DNA of 64,000 nt. Source: Gimesia algae. GTDB taxonomy: Bacteria > Planctomycetota > Planctomycetia > Planctomycetales > Planctomycetaceae. The notes under the pieces were generated by a model. It had not been told where the DNA came from. It did not search any database and was given only the letters and a program-made list of their open reading frames with translations. Numbering within the stretch: the first letter of the stretch is position 1; each line of letters begins with the position of its first letter. This document shows, in pieces, positions 26,177 to 36,100 of the stretch. A program made the position numbers and the translations under genes. Location: contig NZ_CP036343.1 of assembly GCF_007746795.1 (NCBI RefSeq), forward strand, positions 3,089,369-3,153,368. The letters are read 5' to 3'.

Positions 26177-26674
26177 ATGAATAAATTCGCCCGATATCAG
26201 GTGCGTGTCACCAAAGATCATCTGGTTTTCAGCGCAGCGCACTTCATCACATTTAACGGGAACATCTGTGAAAGGCTGCACGGCCACAACTGGCGCGTCG
26301 CTGCCGAATTAACCGGCCCCCTGGATGAAAACGGTTATGTGTTTGACTTCATCGCACTTCGCGATCAGTTGCAGAAAACCGTTGATGCGCTGGACCATCG
26401 GGTCCTGCTGCCAACTTTACATCCGAAGATCCATGTCAGAGAGCAGGACCAGGAAGTCGAAGCGACTTTTGACAACCGCCGCTGGGTTTTTCCCAGAGAA
26501 GACTGTATTTTATTACCAGTGGAAAACACGACAGCCGAATTGATCGCACACTGGATTGGTCAGCAGCTGTTGACTGTGATAGGATCCAATGCTGCAAACC
26601 AGATTGAATCGGTGCAGATCGAAGTCGAAGAAAATTTCGGACAGTGGGCCATCTGTAAGCTGCCTGTCTCATAA
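26177..26674 (+). CDS. 6-pyruvoyl-tetrahydropterin synthase / QueD family protein
   Basis: 165 residues, longer than QueD (about 120) because of an insertion around residues 85-120 (HVREQDQEVEATFDNRRWVF). Zinc ligands are in FSAAHFITF and RLHGHNWRV. The nucleophile position is the Cys of NICERLHGHNW, as in QueD. GYVFDFIALRDQLQKTVDAL and VENTTAELIAHWI are the usual Asp and Glu segments. The family converts dihydroneopterin triphosphate to pyruvoyl- or carboxy-tetrahydropterin, for biopterin or queuosine. Planctomycetes with methanopterin-type C1 metabolism encode similar proteins. The one-base gap to the CitG-like gene indicates translational coupling. Its product here could be a queuosine or a C1-pterin intermediate. 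Confidence 0.88.
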   Translation: MNKFARYQVRVTKDHLVFSAAHFITFNGNICERLHGHNWRVAAELTGPLDENGYVFDFIALRDQLQKTVDALDHRVLLPTLHPKIHVREQDQEVEATFDNRRWVFPREDCILLPVENTTAELIAHWIGQQLLTVIGSNAANQIESVQIEVEENFGQWAICKLPVS

Positions 26675-26736
26675 TACTCATACTCCCAGTCAACTCAGAG
26701 TCGCATCAAAGTGCGAACGAGTCAAGGAACGAAACA

Positions 26737-27600
26737 ATGTCAGCAAACTCAACCTGGACCATTGATGTCACCGAAGAAAACTTTGAAACCGCGGTGATTC
26801 AAAAGTCAGAACAAATACCTATTATCATCGATTTCTGGGCTCCCTGGTGCGGGCCCTGCCAGCAACTGGCCCCCCTGTTGGATCAGCTGGTAGAAGAGTA
26901 TCAGGGTAAATTTATACTCGCTAAAATTAATATCGATGAACAGCAGAATCTGGCAGCAGCGTTTCGCGTGCAATCGATTCCGATGGTGGTCGCGTTTGCA
27001 AACGGGCAGCCTGTCGATCAATTCCAGGGAATCCTCCCGGAAGAATCATTGCGAGAATGGATTTCCAATCTGTTGCCTTCACCGATAGACATGTTACTGC
27101 AGGAAGGTCAGATTCTGGAAGACTCTGACCTGACCTCTGCAGAAGCAAAATACAAAGAAGCGTTAGACCTGGAACCAACCAATGACGTTATCAAATTACG
27201 CATGGCTGCTGTTCTGGCAAAACAGTCACGCTTTGATGAAAGCTCACATATCATTCAGGAACTGGAAAAACGTGGATTTCTGGAACCGGAAGCAGAACAG
27301 ATCAAGTCGCAGCTCGAACTGCAGGCTGCTGCAGAAGAAACAGGGGGCGTCGAAGCCGCTCGCGCAGCGGTTGAGGCTGATCCTGAAAATGCAGCTTTAA
27401 AAATCGGCCTCGCTGATGCCCTGGCGATTTCCAACAAGCATGAGGAAGCCCTGGAAATTTGCCTGTCGATCATTGAACAGGATAAAGCAGGAGCCGGAGT
27501 GGAAGCCAAAGCGACCATACTGCGGATCTTTGATGTTCTGGGCCCTCAATCCGACCTGGTAAGTACCTACCGTCGCAGACTGGCAACGTTATTGTATTAG
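26737..27600 (+). CDS. Thioredoxin-TPR protein, CnoX/YbbN-like
   Basis: 287 residues with no signal peptide. Residues about 5-110 are a thioredoxin domain with an intact redox motif WAPWCGPCQQLAPLL and the cis-Pro loop VQSIPMVVAFANGQ. Residues about 120-287 are TPR-like helices ending in a YbbN-type C-terminal block (DVLGPQSDLVSTYRRRLATL). CnoX proteins of this architecture are cytoplasmic chaperedoxins that protect aggregation-prone proteins and pass them to GroEL or DnaK. Enterobacterial YbbN has lost the active-site CxxC pair, whereas this one keeps both cysteines, as in Caulobacter. The ribosome binding site AAGGAACG precedes the ATG at 26737. It may be co-transcribed with the PTPS-like gene (62 bp gap). 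It is convergent with the ExbD-like operon. Confidence 0.9.
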   Translation: MSANSTWTIDVTEENFETAVIQKSEQIPIIIDFWAPWCGPCQQLAPLLDQLVEEYQGKFILAKINIDEQQNLAAAFRVQSIPMVVAFANGQPVDQFQGILPEESLREWISNLLPSPIDMLLQEGQILEDSDLTSAEAKYKEALDLEPTNDVIKLRMAAVLAKQSRFDESSHIIQELEKRGFLEPEAEQIKSQLELQAAAEETGGVEAARAAVEADPENAALKIGLADALAISNKHEEALEICLSIIEQDKAGAGVEAKATILRIFDVLGPQSDLVSTYRRRLATLLY

Positions 27601-27632
27601 CCTGATTCATCAAACCGGCTTGAAGAGAATCG

Positions 27633-28781
27633 TTACTGCCCGGCTGACCTGGTGCCGGCTGGTGAACCGGCAATAGGAACTCCAAAAGGCAATGGTCGGC
27701 CTGCCACCTGGTATCCCAGTGAATGGGCGTGTTTCTGCAAACTGCGGTATAACTCAAAGCTGTCTGGATAGACCCATAAGGTGAGTGTGGAACCGGTACC
27801 GATTTCAGTAAGCGCCTGGAAAAACTCAGAGTTGTTCTGCATCGCCTGCTCCAGATTCTCACCAGCGATATCATCACTGCGGCTGATTTCCCACTTGGAG
27901 ACTCCCACACGGAATCCGCCACTGCCACCGTTGCTTAACTGATCGAGGGCGGACAAAGCCTGACGCTCAACAATATAGTCCATCGTATAACCGCGAAACG
28001 GCCCTACTTTTCCGTGGTGTTCCCGGTACTTCGCCAGCCAGCTTCCGCGCTTCATCACCTGATCTTTCAGTTCCAGCAGCAGTTCATTGATGGGAACATA
28101 GGAAACACGATTCTCCGAAAGCAGAAAATGCCATTCCTTATCGGTCACAAGTTGACTGACCGGCGTTAATCGATGCTTTAATTCCTTGATCTGTTCCTGT
28201 GGTTCGGAAACCTTTCGGGACTGCGCCACGACGCGTTCCAGTCGCTCTCTCGTCTCTTTAGTCGTATCAACCAGACTCAACAACTGGCGGTACTCCTGCT
28301 CCAGTTGATCACTCTTTCGATTGACCTGAGACACCATCGACAGCACTTTGCCACTGATTTCCTGCTTCTTTAAACTAATCTCTGCAGACCCCGCCTTCCG
28401 ACTCTGCATCACCCGATCCAGCCGCGCCAGCTCCTGCTCCATCTCCTGGACTTCATCCAGAAGTTGCTGGGAAGGCTGCTGATAAATAATTTTTGGTTTC
28501 TGAGGCACGAACGGTTTTGGTTCCTGCGGTTCTAAAGCCAGTACAGGAGTCGGTGGTGGGTCTGGTACGATTTTTGGCAGAAATGCTTCCAGTTCCTGAT
28601 CAATTATTTCCGGTTGGGGGGGAATAACATCCTGATTCTCAGCCACCATCACCGGTGCCTGACTCATCTTGATACCAGCGATCACAATCAGAATAATGAG
28701 AATCCCGACGATATTGGCCACGATATCCAGAAATGAATCGGACCCGAACCCTGCTTCTCCCTGTGTTGCACGGCGGCTCAT
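27633..28781 (-). CDS. ExbD/TolR-like protein 2, keeps the membrane aspartate
   Basis: 382 residues, last gene of the three-gene ExbB/ExbD-like set. One N-terminal membrane helix, SFLDIVANIVGILIILIVI (residues 16-34), is preceded by a short basic cytoplasmic tail. The Asp at residue 19 sits where ExbD/TolR/MotB carry their proton-binding Asp. A proline-rich stretch (residues 55-95) and a coiled coil (about 100-185) lead to a C-terminal globular domain. That domain includes TLTLWVYPDSFELYRSLQKH followed by AHSLGYQVAGRPLPFGVPIA. It resembles two segments of the 725-residue neighbour, suggesting a shared periplasmic fold. It lacks an OmpA-type peptidoglycan-binding motif. It starts one base after the stop codon of the upstream gene. 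Function inferred: stator arm of a proton-driven envelope machine. Confidence 0.72.
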   Translation of the reverse strand: MSRRATQGEAGFGSDSFLDIVANIVGILIILIVIAGIKMSQAPVMVAENQDVIPPQPEIIDQELEAFLPKIVPDPPPTPVLALEPQEPKPFVPQKPKIIYQQPSQQLLDEVQEMEQELARLDRVMQSRKAGSAEISLKKQEISGKVLSMVSQVNRKSDQLEQEYRQLLSLVDTTKETRERLERVVAQSRKVSEPQEQIKELKHRLTPVSQLVTDKEWHFLLSENRVSYVPINELLLELKDQVMKRGSWLAKYREHHGKVGPFRGYTMDYIVERQALSALDQLSNGGSGGFRVGVSKWEISRSDDIAGENLEQAMQNNSEFFQALTEIGTGSTLTLWVYPDSFELYRSLQKHAHSLGYQVAGRPLPFGVPIAGSPAGTRSAGQ

Positions 28782-28782
28782 T

Positions 28783-30960
28783 TTATTGCTCCTTCACAGT
28801 TGAGAGTGAGGAAGAACCCGGCAGCGGATCCAGTGTGTATTTGGCTTCCGTCTGAAGTCCCATTTTTTGTGCCGAAGATTTCAATCGCTCATAAAACTGA
28901 TTGCCCCCCGGACTGACCGTAAACTGCAAAGTAGGGACCCAGTAAAATCCTTTGGGAGCTGGTCCCCAGGAAGCAACATATTGATCCATGACAACCATCA
29001 TAGACTGTGACAGTTTTTCCTGAGTGATCCCCTGATCTACGGCAATCACCTTTTCATCTGCAAAGATGATCCTGTCTGCACCAATTTGGATTGTGATTTC
29101 CCGCTCAAAACCGATACCCGACCGTGATTGAGGGGGCCCCCACTGCCGATTCTGCGAATCCCTGCCTGACTGGTTCGCTGACTTATGAGATCGATGCAGC
29201 GATATCGAACTGGCGTTGCCAGCCCCCCGCGCAGATTGACCAGGTGACCGCGGAAAGGGACTGGGTGGGATCGCATCCGCGCTAGCAGTCTGCTGCTGAG
29301 TCGTACTGGTTCCCGTCGGAGTCCCCTCTTTCAGGAATGGATTTTCAATCACTCGATTCTGAGCCATGGCTGCTTGAGAATCCGATTGAGCTTCCGATTG
29401 TCCCTGCTTCTCTTCTCCCCCGGCAGGCTTTCTGGACTGTGCCCCTTCCAGTTCTACCAGATGTTGCTTTGCCATCTCTTTCAACTGATCACGACCAATT
29501 ACTTTAGCCTGCTTAACCCCTGGACCAGCCCCATCATCACCATGATAGGAACCTTTTAAATCTTCAATGCTATAGACCTCGGCTCCCGGACGGCTGCCGG
29601 GAAGATTCGCGAAGGACTTATCACCGGCCTTACCACCACCCGATGTCGCTCCGGAATAGAGTCCAGGATGTTCTCCACCGGTATGACCACTCCTCCCCTG
29701 CGGCACAATATGTTGCTGATCTGCCACTTTTGATAAATGCTCGGCTCGTGCCATCTGCTGGCGTGGCGTTAATACATCGCTGAATCGTGATGTGCCAGAA
29801 CCAGCCCTGCCCAGTGCAAGTTGTTCCGAACCTCCGGCGCTGCCTCTGCCACGACTTGAGCCTTCTTCCGGTTCAATCACACGTACCATGCCGGTCCGCG
29901 CATCGAACTGCAGACGCCTCTCACCTGTTCCCTGTTGATTCTGGCTTAACTGAGAAACCAGATGCTTACGCTCACTCAAGACACGATCAACGGCTTCCTG
30001 ACAGATTTGCTCAGCCCGGGAATCTTTGTCGGGTAAAGCAAATTCCCAGTCGGCATCAATCAGTTCGTAACCGGAATCCAGTTCCAGATTATTCAATAGT
30101 TTGCGTGCAACATAATACCCAACACTACCACTGGGTCTGACCAGGATCAGCACATAAGGCTCTTTCCCTGTCCCCCGATCTTTTGATTTCCAGTATTGAA
30201 ATAATGCCTGGGTCCCTGCCAGTAACGGATTATATCCGGGCGTAAACTCCTTCAGGTCCTCAGGCGTTAACGTAATTCCTTCGGGCAGAAACGTCAGCCC
30301 CTGATCGGTACATTCGATCAAAATAGGACGTTTCGCCGTCCCGGTCTGACCATCATAAGGAATAATTGAATACTTACTGCGCGCCGTTTTCTGTGACTGT
30401 TTTTTCTCATCCAGATTCTGTAATTCTTCCTGAAGCATTTCGGCAACACGCGCTTTCTGCTTCTGCAGTGCATTCATTTTCTGATTCAGTTCTTTGTCTT
30501 TCTGATTCAGAGACAGGATCTGCTGTTCGCTCTGTTTCAATTGATCTTCCGACTGGTTCAGCTCATTTTTCAGTCGGACGAGTTTCAGGTTTTGTGCTTT
30601 CAGTGCTTCCAGCTTGCGTGATCTCTGCAGGCGGAGTGCATTCAATTTCTCCTCATGTTCCCGCGCCAGATTGATTACCTGCGGCTCGGGTTCCGGAGCA
30701 ACTTCCGGCTCTTCAACCTGAACGACAACAGGAGCAGCCGGCGCTGGCTCTTCAATTTCGGCAGAGAAAATAACGGGAGGAAAATAATCGTCTTCGACCA
30801 CTTCTTCCACAACGACTTTCTGTACCTGCAAGACTGCCTGGTGACGAATCCGGCGTGTGGTGACGACCAGCAGGAAAATCAAAGCACCCATCGCGCAAAT
30901 GAGGACCGCTAAGAAGGGAAATAGCGATACCGAACGTGCTTCCTTACCTTGTCTGCTCAT
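28783..30960 (-). CDS. ExbD/TolR-like protein 1, very long, lacks the membrane aspartate
   Basis: 725 residues, about five times a normal ExbD. One N-terminal membrane helix, LFPFLAVLICAMGALIFLLV (13-32), lines up with that of the 382-residue partner, but has Ala18 where the partner has Asp19. Then come a Pro/Glu-rich spacer (50-95), a coiled coil (95-190), a globular domain (about 205-315, with YVLILVRPSGSVGYYVARKL), a long disordered Gly/Ser/Gln-rich stretch (about 345-620), and a C-terminal domain (about 620-725). The last has IQIGADRIIFADEKV and TLQFTVSPGGNQFYERLKSS. The globular parts look related to each other and to the partner's C-terminus. No catalytic motif is visible. It is 65 bp downstream of the ExbB-like gene. 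The function is inferred. Confidence 0.7.
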   Translation of the reverse strand: MSRQGKEARSVSLFPFLAVLICAMGALIFLLVVTTRRIRHQAVLQVQKVVVEEVVEDDYFPPVIFSAEIEEPAPAAPVVVQVEEPEVAPEPEPQVINLAREHEEKLNALRLQRSRKLEALKAQNLKLVRLKNELNQSEDQLKQSEQQILSLNQKDKELNQKMNALQKQKARVAEMLQEELQNLDEKKQSQKTARSKYSIIPYDGQTGTAKRPILIECTDQGLTFLPEGITLTPEDLKEFTPGYNPLLAGTQALFQYWKSKDRGTGKEPYVLILVRPSGSVGYYVARKLLNNLELDSGYELIDADWEFALPDKDSRAEQICQEAVDRVLSERKHLVSQLSQNQQGTGERRLQFDARTGMVRVIEPEEGSSRGRGSAGGSEQLALGRAGSGTSRFSDVLTPRQQMARAEHLSKVADQQHIVPQGRSGHTGGEHPGLYSGATSGGGKAGDKSFANLPGSRPGAEVYSIEDLKGSYHGDDGAGPGVKQAKVIGRDQLKEMAKQHLVELEGAQSRKPAGGEEKQGQSEAQSDSQAAMAQNRVIENPFLKEGTPTGTSTTQQQTASADAIPPSPFPRSPGQSARGAGNASSISLHRSHKSANQSGRDSQNRQWGPPQSRSGIGFEREITIQIGADRIIFADEKVIAVDQGITQEKLSQSMMVVMDQYVASWGPAPKGFYWVPTLQFTVSPGGNQFYERLKSSAQKMGLQTEAKYTLDPLPGSSSLSTVKEQ

Positions 30961-31025
30961 GGGAAAACCGCAAATTAACTTCGTTCAGAATTGAATAGTT
31001 GAGAATCACAACCTGTGTATTACTC

Positions 31026-32504
31026 TCAGGCAGCGTGATTTCGATTTGAGCGAGCGGTGAGTAAGTGCACAGCCGCACTCAGACTATGCAGAGTTTCTTC
31101 GAAGGTCTCGGTGGCTCGAATCGCATCCAGATTTTCAGTCAGCCGTTTCTGCAGGCCCACCAGATGCTCTTCCTGACCAACAATTTTTAATAGATTTTCA
31201 CTTTGTGAATTCAGGGCTTCGATCTGTAGAGTCGAAACCTCAGACGTGTCTTTCAGCTGTTGATTCCACTGCCTGACTTCGCCAGCAATTTCTTTCGTTG
31301 CCAGCTCAATTTGTGAAGTCTGTCGGGTCTGTGCCGAAATCACATCCTGATGCACTTCATTCCAGATCTGGGCCAGATTCGTCGAGAAGGAACTGTTCGA
31401 TTCTGTCTGTTTTTCCTGCCAGCGGGTTAACATCAGCTCAATCTGTTCCGTAGTCGCCTGGTAGGCATTCAGAAATTCATTCCGCAATGATTCTAACTGA
31501 GAAGAATGGCTCCCCAATGTATTTGTCATTCCTGCCTGCAGGCTATGATCTAAGTCCAATTGCTGGCGTTCCATCATATCAGACCAGCGCCCCCGTAGTC
31601 CTTCCAGACTTTGTTGCCAGAGTTCGGTCTGTCGTAAAATCATTTCTTCCGTACGCAGTACCAGTTCCTGGGCTGCTTCAGCTTCAGCTGATTCCAGCGG
31701 GCTCAGTGAACTTTCTGTTACACTCAGGCAGGAAGCGATATTCTCAATCCCGAACAGTTCAATCTGTTCCAGCTGTTTCTGCTCCATCCGTTCCACAATA
31801 AAAGTGGAGAACACCAGAATCAGTGATAATCCCAGCGCGAGAGCCGTGGTATCGAAGGCAACCGCCAGACCGCCGGTTACTTCGGAGAGAGAAGTGTCTA
31901 ACTGATCGGGGGTTACATTGGCAATCGCAATGGTGATCCCGATCACAGTTCCCAGGAACCCGATGATCGGGACAGCCCAGGTGATGGTACGAATCAGTGA
32001 ATAACTGGCGTGCATCTGCTCAGAAGCCAGTTCAGCCAGATACTTGAGATGCTCATCCAGATCCTGGACTGAACGACGTCCCTTCACATAAGAAACCGTA
32101 TCTTTAAGACGCTTCCCCAGATAAGTCTCGCCGATCCAGCTGGAAAGCGAATCCACCTGCTCGGAAAAGACATCAATTCGATCATTAAGTTTCTCAATTT
32201 CACCGATCGTTTCCCAGTCAATTTTCGTTTCAGACATCGATTTCTTCTGACTGAGCATACCGATGCCCTTCACACCGATAATTGCCATGCCGATGAAGAA
32301 CAGGCCCGCAGTCGCATATTCGAGAGGGTGACTGCAAAAATAACGATCGATCAAGGAACGATAGACCGGCAGATAGGGGATGAGGGCATAAAAGCCAAAC
32401 GTGGCAGCCGCTCCCCAGAAGAGAGGGGATTTTAAGATCGCTTTCGACCAGTTCAAGAAATGGTCTTCTGTTTCACTTTCCGGCAGGGATTCCAAGTGTT
32501 CCAT
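31026..32504 (-). CDS. MotA/TolQ/ExbB-family proton channel with long coiled-coil tail
   Basis: 492 residues from the ATG at 32504; a GTG four codons upstream (32516) is the alternative, each with an imperfect ribosome binding site. Four membrane segments are visible: two near residues 25-45 and 60-80, and the family core, IRTITWAVPIIGFLGTVIGI with VAFDTTALALGLSLILVFS, at about 175-240. The conserved Gly-Thr-Val-Gly-containing and Thr-Ala-Leu segments mark the TolQ/ExbB channel helices. Residues 260-490 form a long cytoplasmic helical tail (LWQQSLEGLRGRWSDMMERQ and similar). Such proteins form pentamers that couple proton flow to work through an ExbD/MotB-type partner. As first gene of the set it precedes the two ExbD-like genes. 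The cargo of this machine is unknown. Confidence 0.85.
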   Translation of the reverse strand: MEHLESLPESETEDHFLNWSKAILKSPLFWGAAATFGFYALIPYLPVYRSLIDRYFCSHPLEYATAGLFFIGMAIIGVKGIGMLSQKKSMSETKIDWETIGEIEKLNDRIDVFSEQVDSLSSWIGETYLGKRLKDTVSYVKGRRSVQDLDEHLKYLAELASEQMHASYSLIRTITWAVPIIGFLGTVIGITIAIANVTPDQLDTSLSEVTGGLAVAFDTTALALGLSLILVFSTFIVERMEQKQLEQIELFGIENIASCLSVTESSLSPLESAEAEAAQELVLRTEEMILRQTELWQQSLEGLRGRWSDMMERQQLDLDHSLQAGMTNTLGSHSSQLESLRNEFLNAYQATTEQIELMLTRWQEKQTESNSSFSTNLAQIWNEVHQDVISAQTRQTSQIELATKEIAGEVRQWNQQLKDTSEVSTLQIEALNSQSENLLKIVGQEEHLVGLQKRLTENLDAIRATETFEETLHSLSAAVHLLTARSNRNHAA

Positions 32505-33117
32505 CTGTCTATCCACATCCTTTTAGCCTGAATTCAGGTTTGTCGCCAGCGCTTCCCCAACTCCAAAACTTGCGGGGAAACTGTTTCATCGAAATTGCAT
32601 GCGCATGTATTAAGGCTAACCACTTGTCAGTGTCTGACACTCCCGATACCTGAAATTCGTAGAGTCAACACTCCATGAATCTGAGCATTTGCCTGAACAA
32701 ACTGGTTGACTGCAGTTTGCCTTGATACCGTCAAACAAAAGACACACAATGAAAGCTCACTTGAGCAATACGCACATTCGTTATAATCGTCATACTCTGA
32801 CTTCTGAGTTGAATAAAAGTTGGCTGCCGGAATCAGAAGCGCAAAGTATTCGAAAATGTCCATGGGAACACTAATTGAATCCAGAGTATCCATGCTCATT
32901 GTGTTATGTATCAGCAATCCAATAAACTCCTTTCATAGAACCAGTTAGAAATTGTCATCTATGCAGGGAATTGACGCTCGGACTTGAAAAAGCATAATAG
33001 ATTCCGTGTTTCAGCCCTTTTAGACTGTTCATGAGCGAAACAGCCTGTTTTACTGCTGTCGAGCAGCATGAAATCCCGTTTATTCCGATTTAGAATTATC
33101 CATCCACGTTTACCAAT
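32505..33117. other. 613-bp divergent intergenic region
   Basis: Lies between the ExbB-like operon (minus) and the 1337-residue protein gene (plus). It is AT-rich and must hold both promoters. A small inverted repeat, TGTCAG at 32625-32630 with CTGACA at 32634-32639, is the only symmetry I noticed. A short minus-strand frame (32627-32917) has two CxxC pairs, but only a TTG start without a ribosome binding site, so I do not call it. Confidence 0.4.
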
Positions 33118-36100
33118 ATGACAATATCGAGTAATCAACAATCAGGCGAGACTCCACTGCCTGCCGTCGATCAACACATCATCCGGGAAATTCTAGGCTA
33201 TCTGAATTTCTCAAATGGCAAACCGGACCCCAAATTCCGTTTTAACTGGAACCAGCTTTTTTCCGATCTGGATGAAAGGCCTTCAGCGGAAACCCTGGAA
33301 CGACTGCTGGATACTCATCTTAAAGAGCTGAAAGGCACCTCGGGTGCATTTCAGGAAATTACTCAAGCAGAAAATGTGATTCGGCTCGCCTTGCAGGAAT
33401 GTCTACCCCGCTACAGGGCACACCATCGAGATCTGCTGTTTCACATCTGTGAACGAGAATTTCTGCAACCCTATTTTCTGGCAGTGCTGTTTGAATCGTT
33501 GCTGGAACAGGGAGGCCCGTGGTCTGAAACAGACCGTATTGTCTCAGCGACGATCGACAGACTGAATGATTTTGTCGGTTTTCGTCCCGTTGCAGTGCTG
33601 GAAAACGGTCGACAGATGCAGGTTTACCCGCATGAAAAGTTTCGGCCTCTACCAGTTTACTTTCGTGATAGCGGTGTCGCTTGCGGTGTATATCAGAAGT
33701 TAATCGAACAGACCATCAAGACGCTTCAGGCCACCCCCGATGACCTGCTGCATCAGGCACACTTCCGCCTGGAACGCATGGACGAAATTGCTATTGACCT
33801 GCGGGCCCATGATCACCTGCATCCGGTTAATAAACGCACAAACTATATGTTTGGCGAATGGGACCCGCACATCATCGACAACCAGGGTTATTATCGCCGC
33901 TTCGTCATCCGCCGCCTGATTCTTGACTCGCTGCTGGCCTGGATTGATGAACACAAGGAAATTCCACTGCAGGAACGACTGGAAGACGCTGCCGCCGTAC
34001 TGAGTGGTACGATGCTGATGGCTTCGTCTATCAGCGGCTCTGGCCCTGACACACACGCCAGTGATATCAGCCTGACGTCACTACTCCCCAAAGTAGCCCG
34101 TCAACGGGATGACTATTATAACCGACTGCTGGCTTCGGCCAGTGGATCGCGGGCAGAACGGCTGCGTAAAGAAGCCAAACAGTCACAGCAGCCTTTCGGA
34201 CACATTCGTCATTATCTGAATCTGCATCTGGCACGCTATGGTGCCCAACAGGTCCAGCATCGACAGCTGTCTCGCATTTATGCGCGGATGGGCTTTTCAA
34301 TCGCAGCCCGCTGCGAAGCTGCTGTGATTCCCTGCACTTCAGTTCGGTTTGAATGTGAAATCCAATGGCGGATCACCCTGGTGCATCTGCACCTGGAACG
34401 CTATGAACTGGAACAGGCCTGGATACTGATTCCGGAAATTGAAGATCATCTGACCCGGGGTATCGAATGTGGTGCCCTGATCGATCCCTGGAACATTCTG
34501 GGATTCCAAGGCTTATTCCCCCTGTTTATCTCACGAGAAGACAGTATTCCCGATCAGCGGAGTGAAGTCCTGCTGGACCTGATGGAAGAAATGTTTTCAG
34601 CTTACTCGGCTACGCTCAGTGAGGCGGCTGCCCAGGGCAATGATCAGTTGAAACTGGAAATTTCACATCGCTTTCAGAAACTGGCGGAAACCTGGGATCG
34701 CTATGCCACGACAACCGTAGAAGATCTGCCTCATGTCAATGGCCAGGATTCTTTCGAGTCGGCGGCGCATGTCTCTCAAATTTTAACTGAGTGGAAAAAA
34801 GGCGGAGAAGCCGTCGGCGACATTTCGTTCTGGCGCGAGCATGTCGATCGGTTCGAATCGGCAAAAGCATACGCGTTGACGGTCGACGCCTTACTGCAGA
34901 AGCAGGATCATGTTGCTGCCATCGGTCTGATTATGCAATGGTTGAGCCAGGTAGACCAAACCGGTCTTGAGTCTGGTCCCTACTCCATCCATTCCGTTCT
35001 CCTGCAATGGATGCGACAGCTGACCTCGGAGATCGAACCGGAGTCCTTCAATGCGAACAGCATTTCCATCCGCAAAATGTTCGACTACCTGGAAGTGAAT
35101 GCCGCAGACTACTGGTCGGTTCCCAATTTTACTGCAGTACTCCCGGTCCCAGAAAAGGAAATCGAAGATCCGTTCGATATCGAGTCGGCTGAACCTGATG
35201 AGGAAGACTCCCTGTTCAACGCCGCCTACGAAAATGTGACGTTTCGTGACAGTGCCGATGATGGAGTGCAGGGGGAAATGATGGACTCCGGCTATTCACC
35301 CAGCAATTCTGAAATCGAATCGATCAATCGGCAACTGGAACCACGTCTCAAGTTTTTAAATACGCTTTCACAACTCTGGCAATTATCTGCCGCATTTTAC
35401 AGTGAAGCTGAAATCAGCCAGACAGATCTTGCCAGTGATTCGAACCAGGATGAAAAATCTGCAAGCGTATTAAATGAGGACACGCTGAATTCCATTGCAG
35501 GCTGGATTCGTCATACCGAACATCTGCAGCAGGAACTGGTCGTGCTTCTGAACTCGATCTGGAACTATCAGATTCCCAAGCCCAGTGGCGATCATGATTC
35601 GAATATCGAATATGACCTGCAAATGCAGACCAAATTCTATCTGATGCATGCGATCATTATCACCACAGTCAATTGTCGTTCTGCACGACTGATGCTGCTT
35701 TCGACAATGCCTCCTGCCAAGGCGGAAGGCGAACTTTCAGAAAATGAAAGCCTGCTGGTTCCGATCTATCGGGGAGTACTGACACGGGATATCGAACTGG
35801 TCAGAAGAGAATTCCCCCACTTTCTAAGCAGTATTGCAGAAACTCCTCTGCTGTATACCCCCATCGACCAGGGAGGCAAACCGAACACAGTTCTCAAAGT
35901 ACGTTCTCTGCAGATGATTCTCCGCTTCCTGCTTTCACAGCTCCCCAGTCTGGGTCTGCTGCGGGAAACCTGGCAGCTCTTGAAAACCGCTTATCGCATG
36001 GAACGCAGTTCACGACCGGAGGGAATTGCCGTCAGTGAATTCGATCGCCTGTTTCGCACCGCATTACGTAGTTCACTGTCTTCCATCATTCGCTCCTCTC

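Noticed and set aside
27633-32504. ExbB/ExbD-like set as a Zorya-type phage defence system
   Set aside because: Zorya also has a MotA-like ZorA with long tail, but ZorB has an OmpA-type domain and helicase or nuclease genes follow. Neither is present here.
32627-32917. 96-codon minus-strand frame with two CxxC pairs (CAYCSSELSLCVFC)
   Set aside because: Looks a little like a zinc ribbon, but it needs a TTG start or internal Met, lacks a ribosome binding site and sits in a divergent promoter region.
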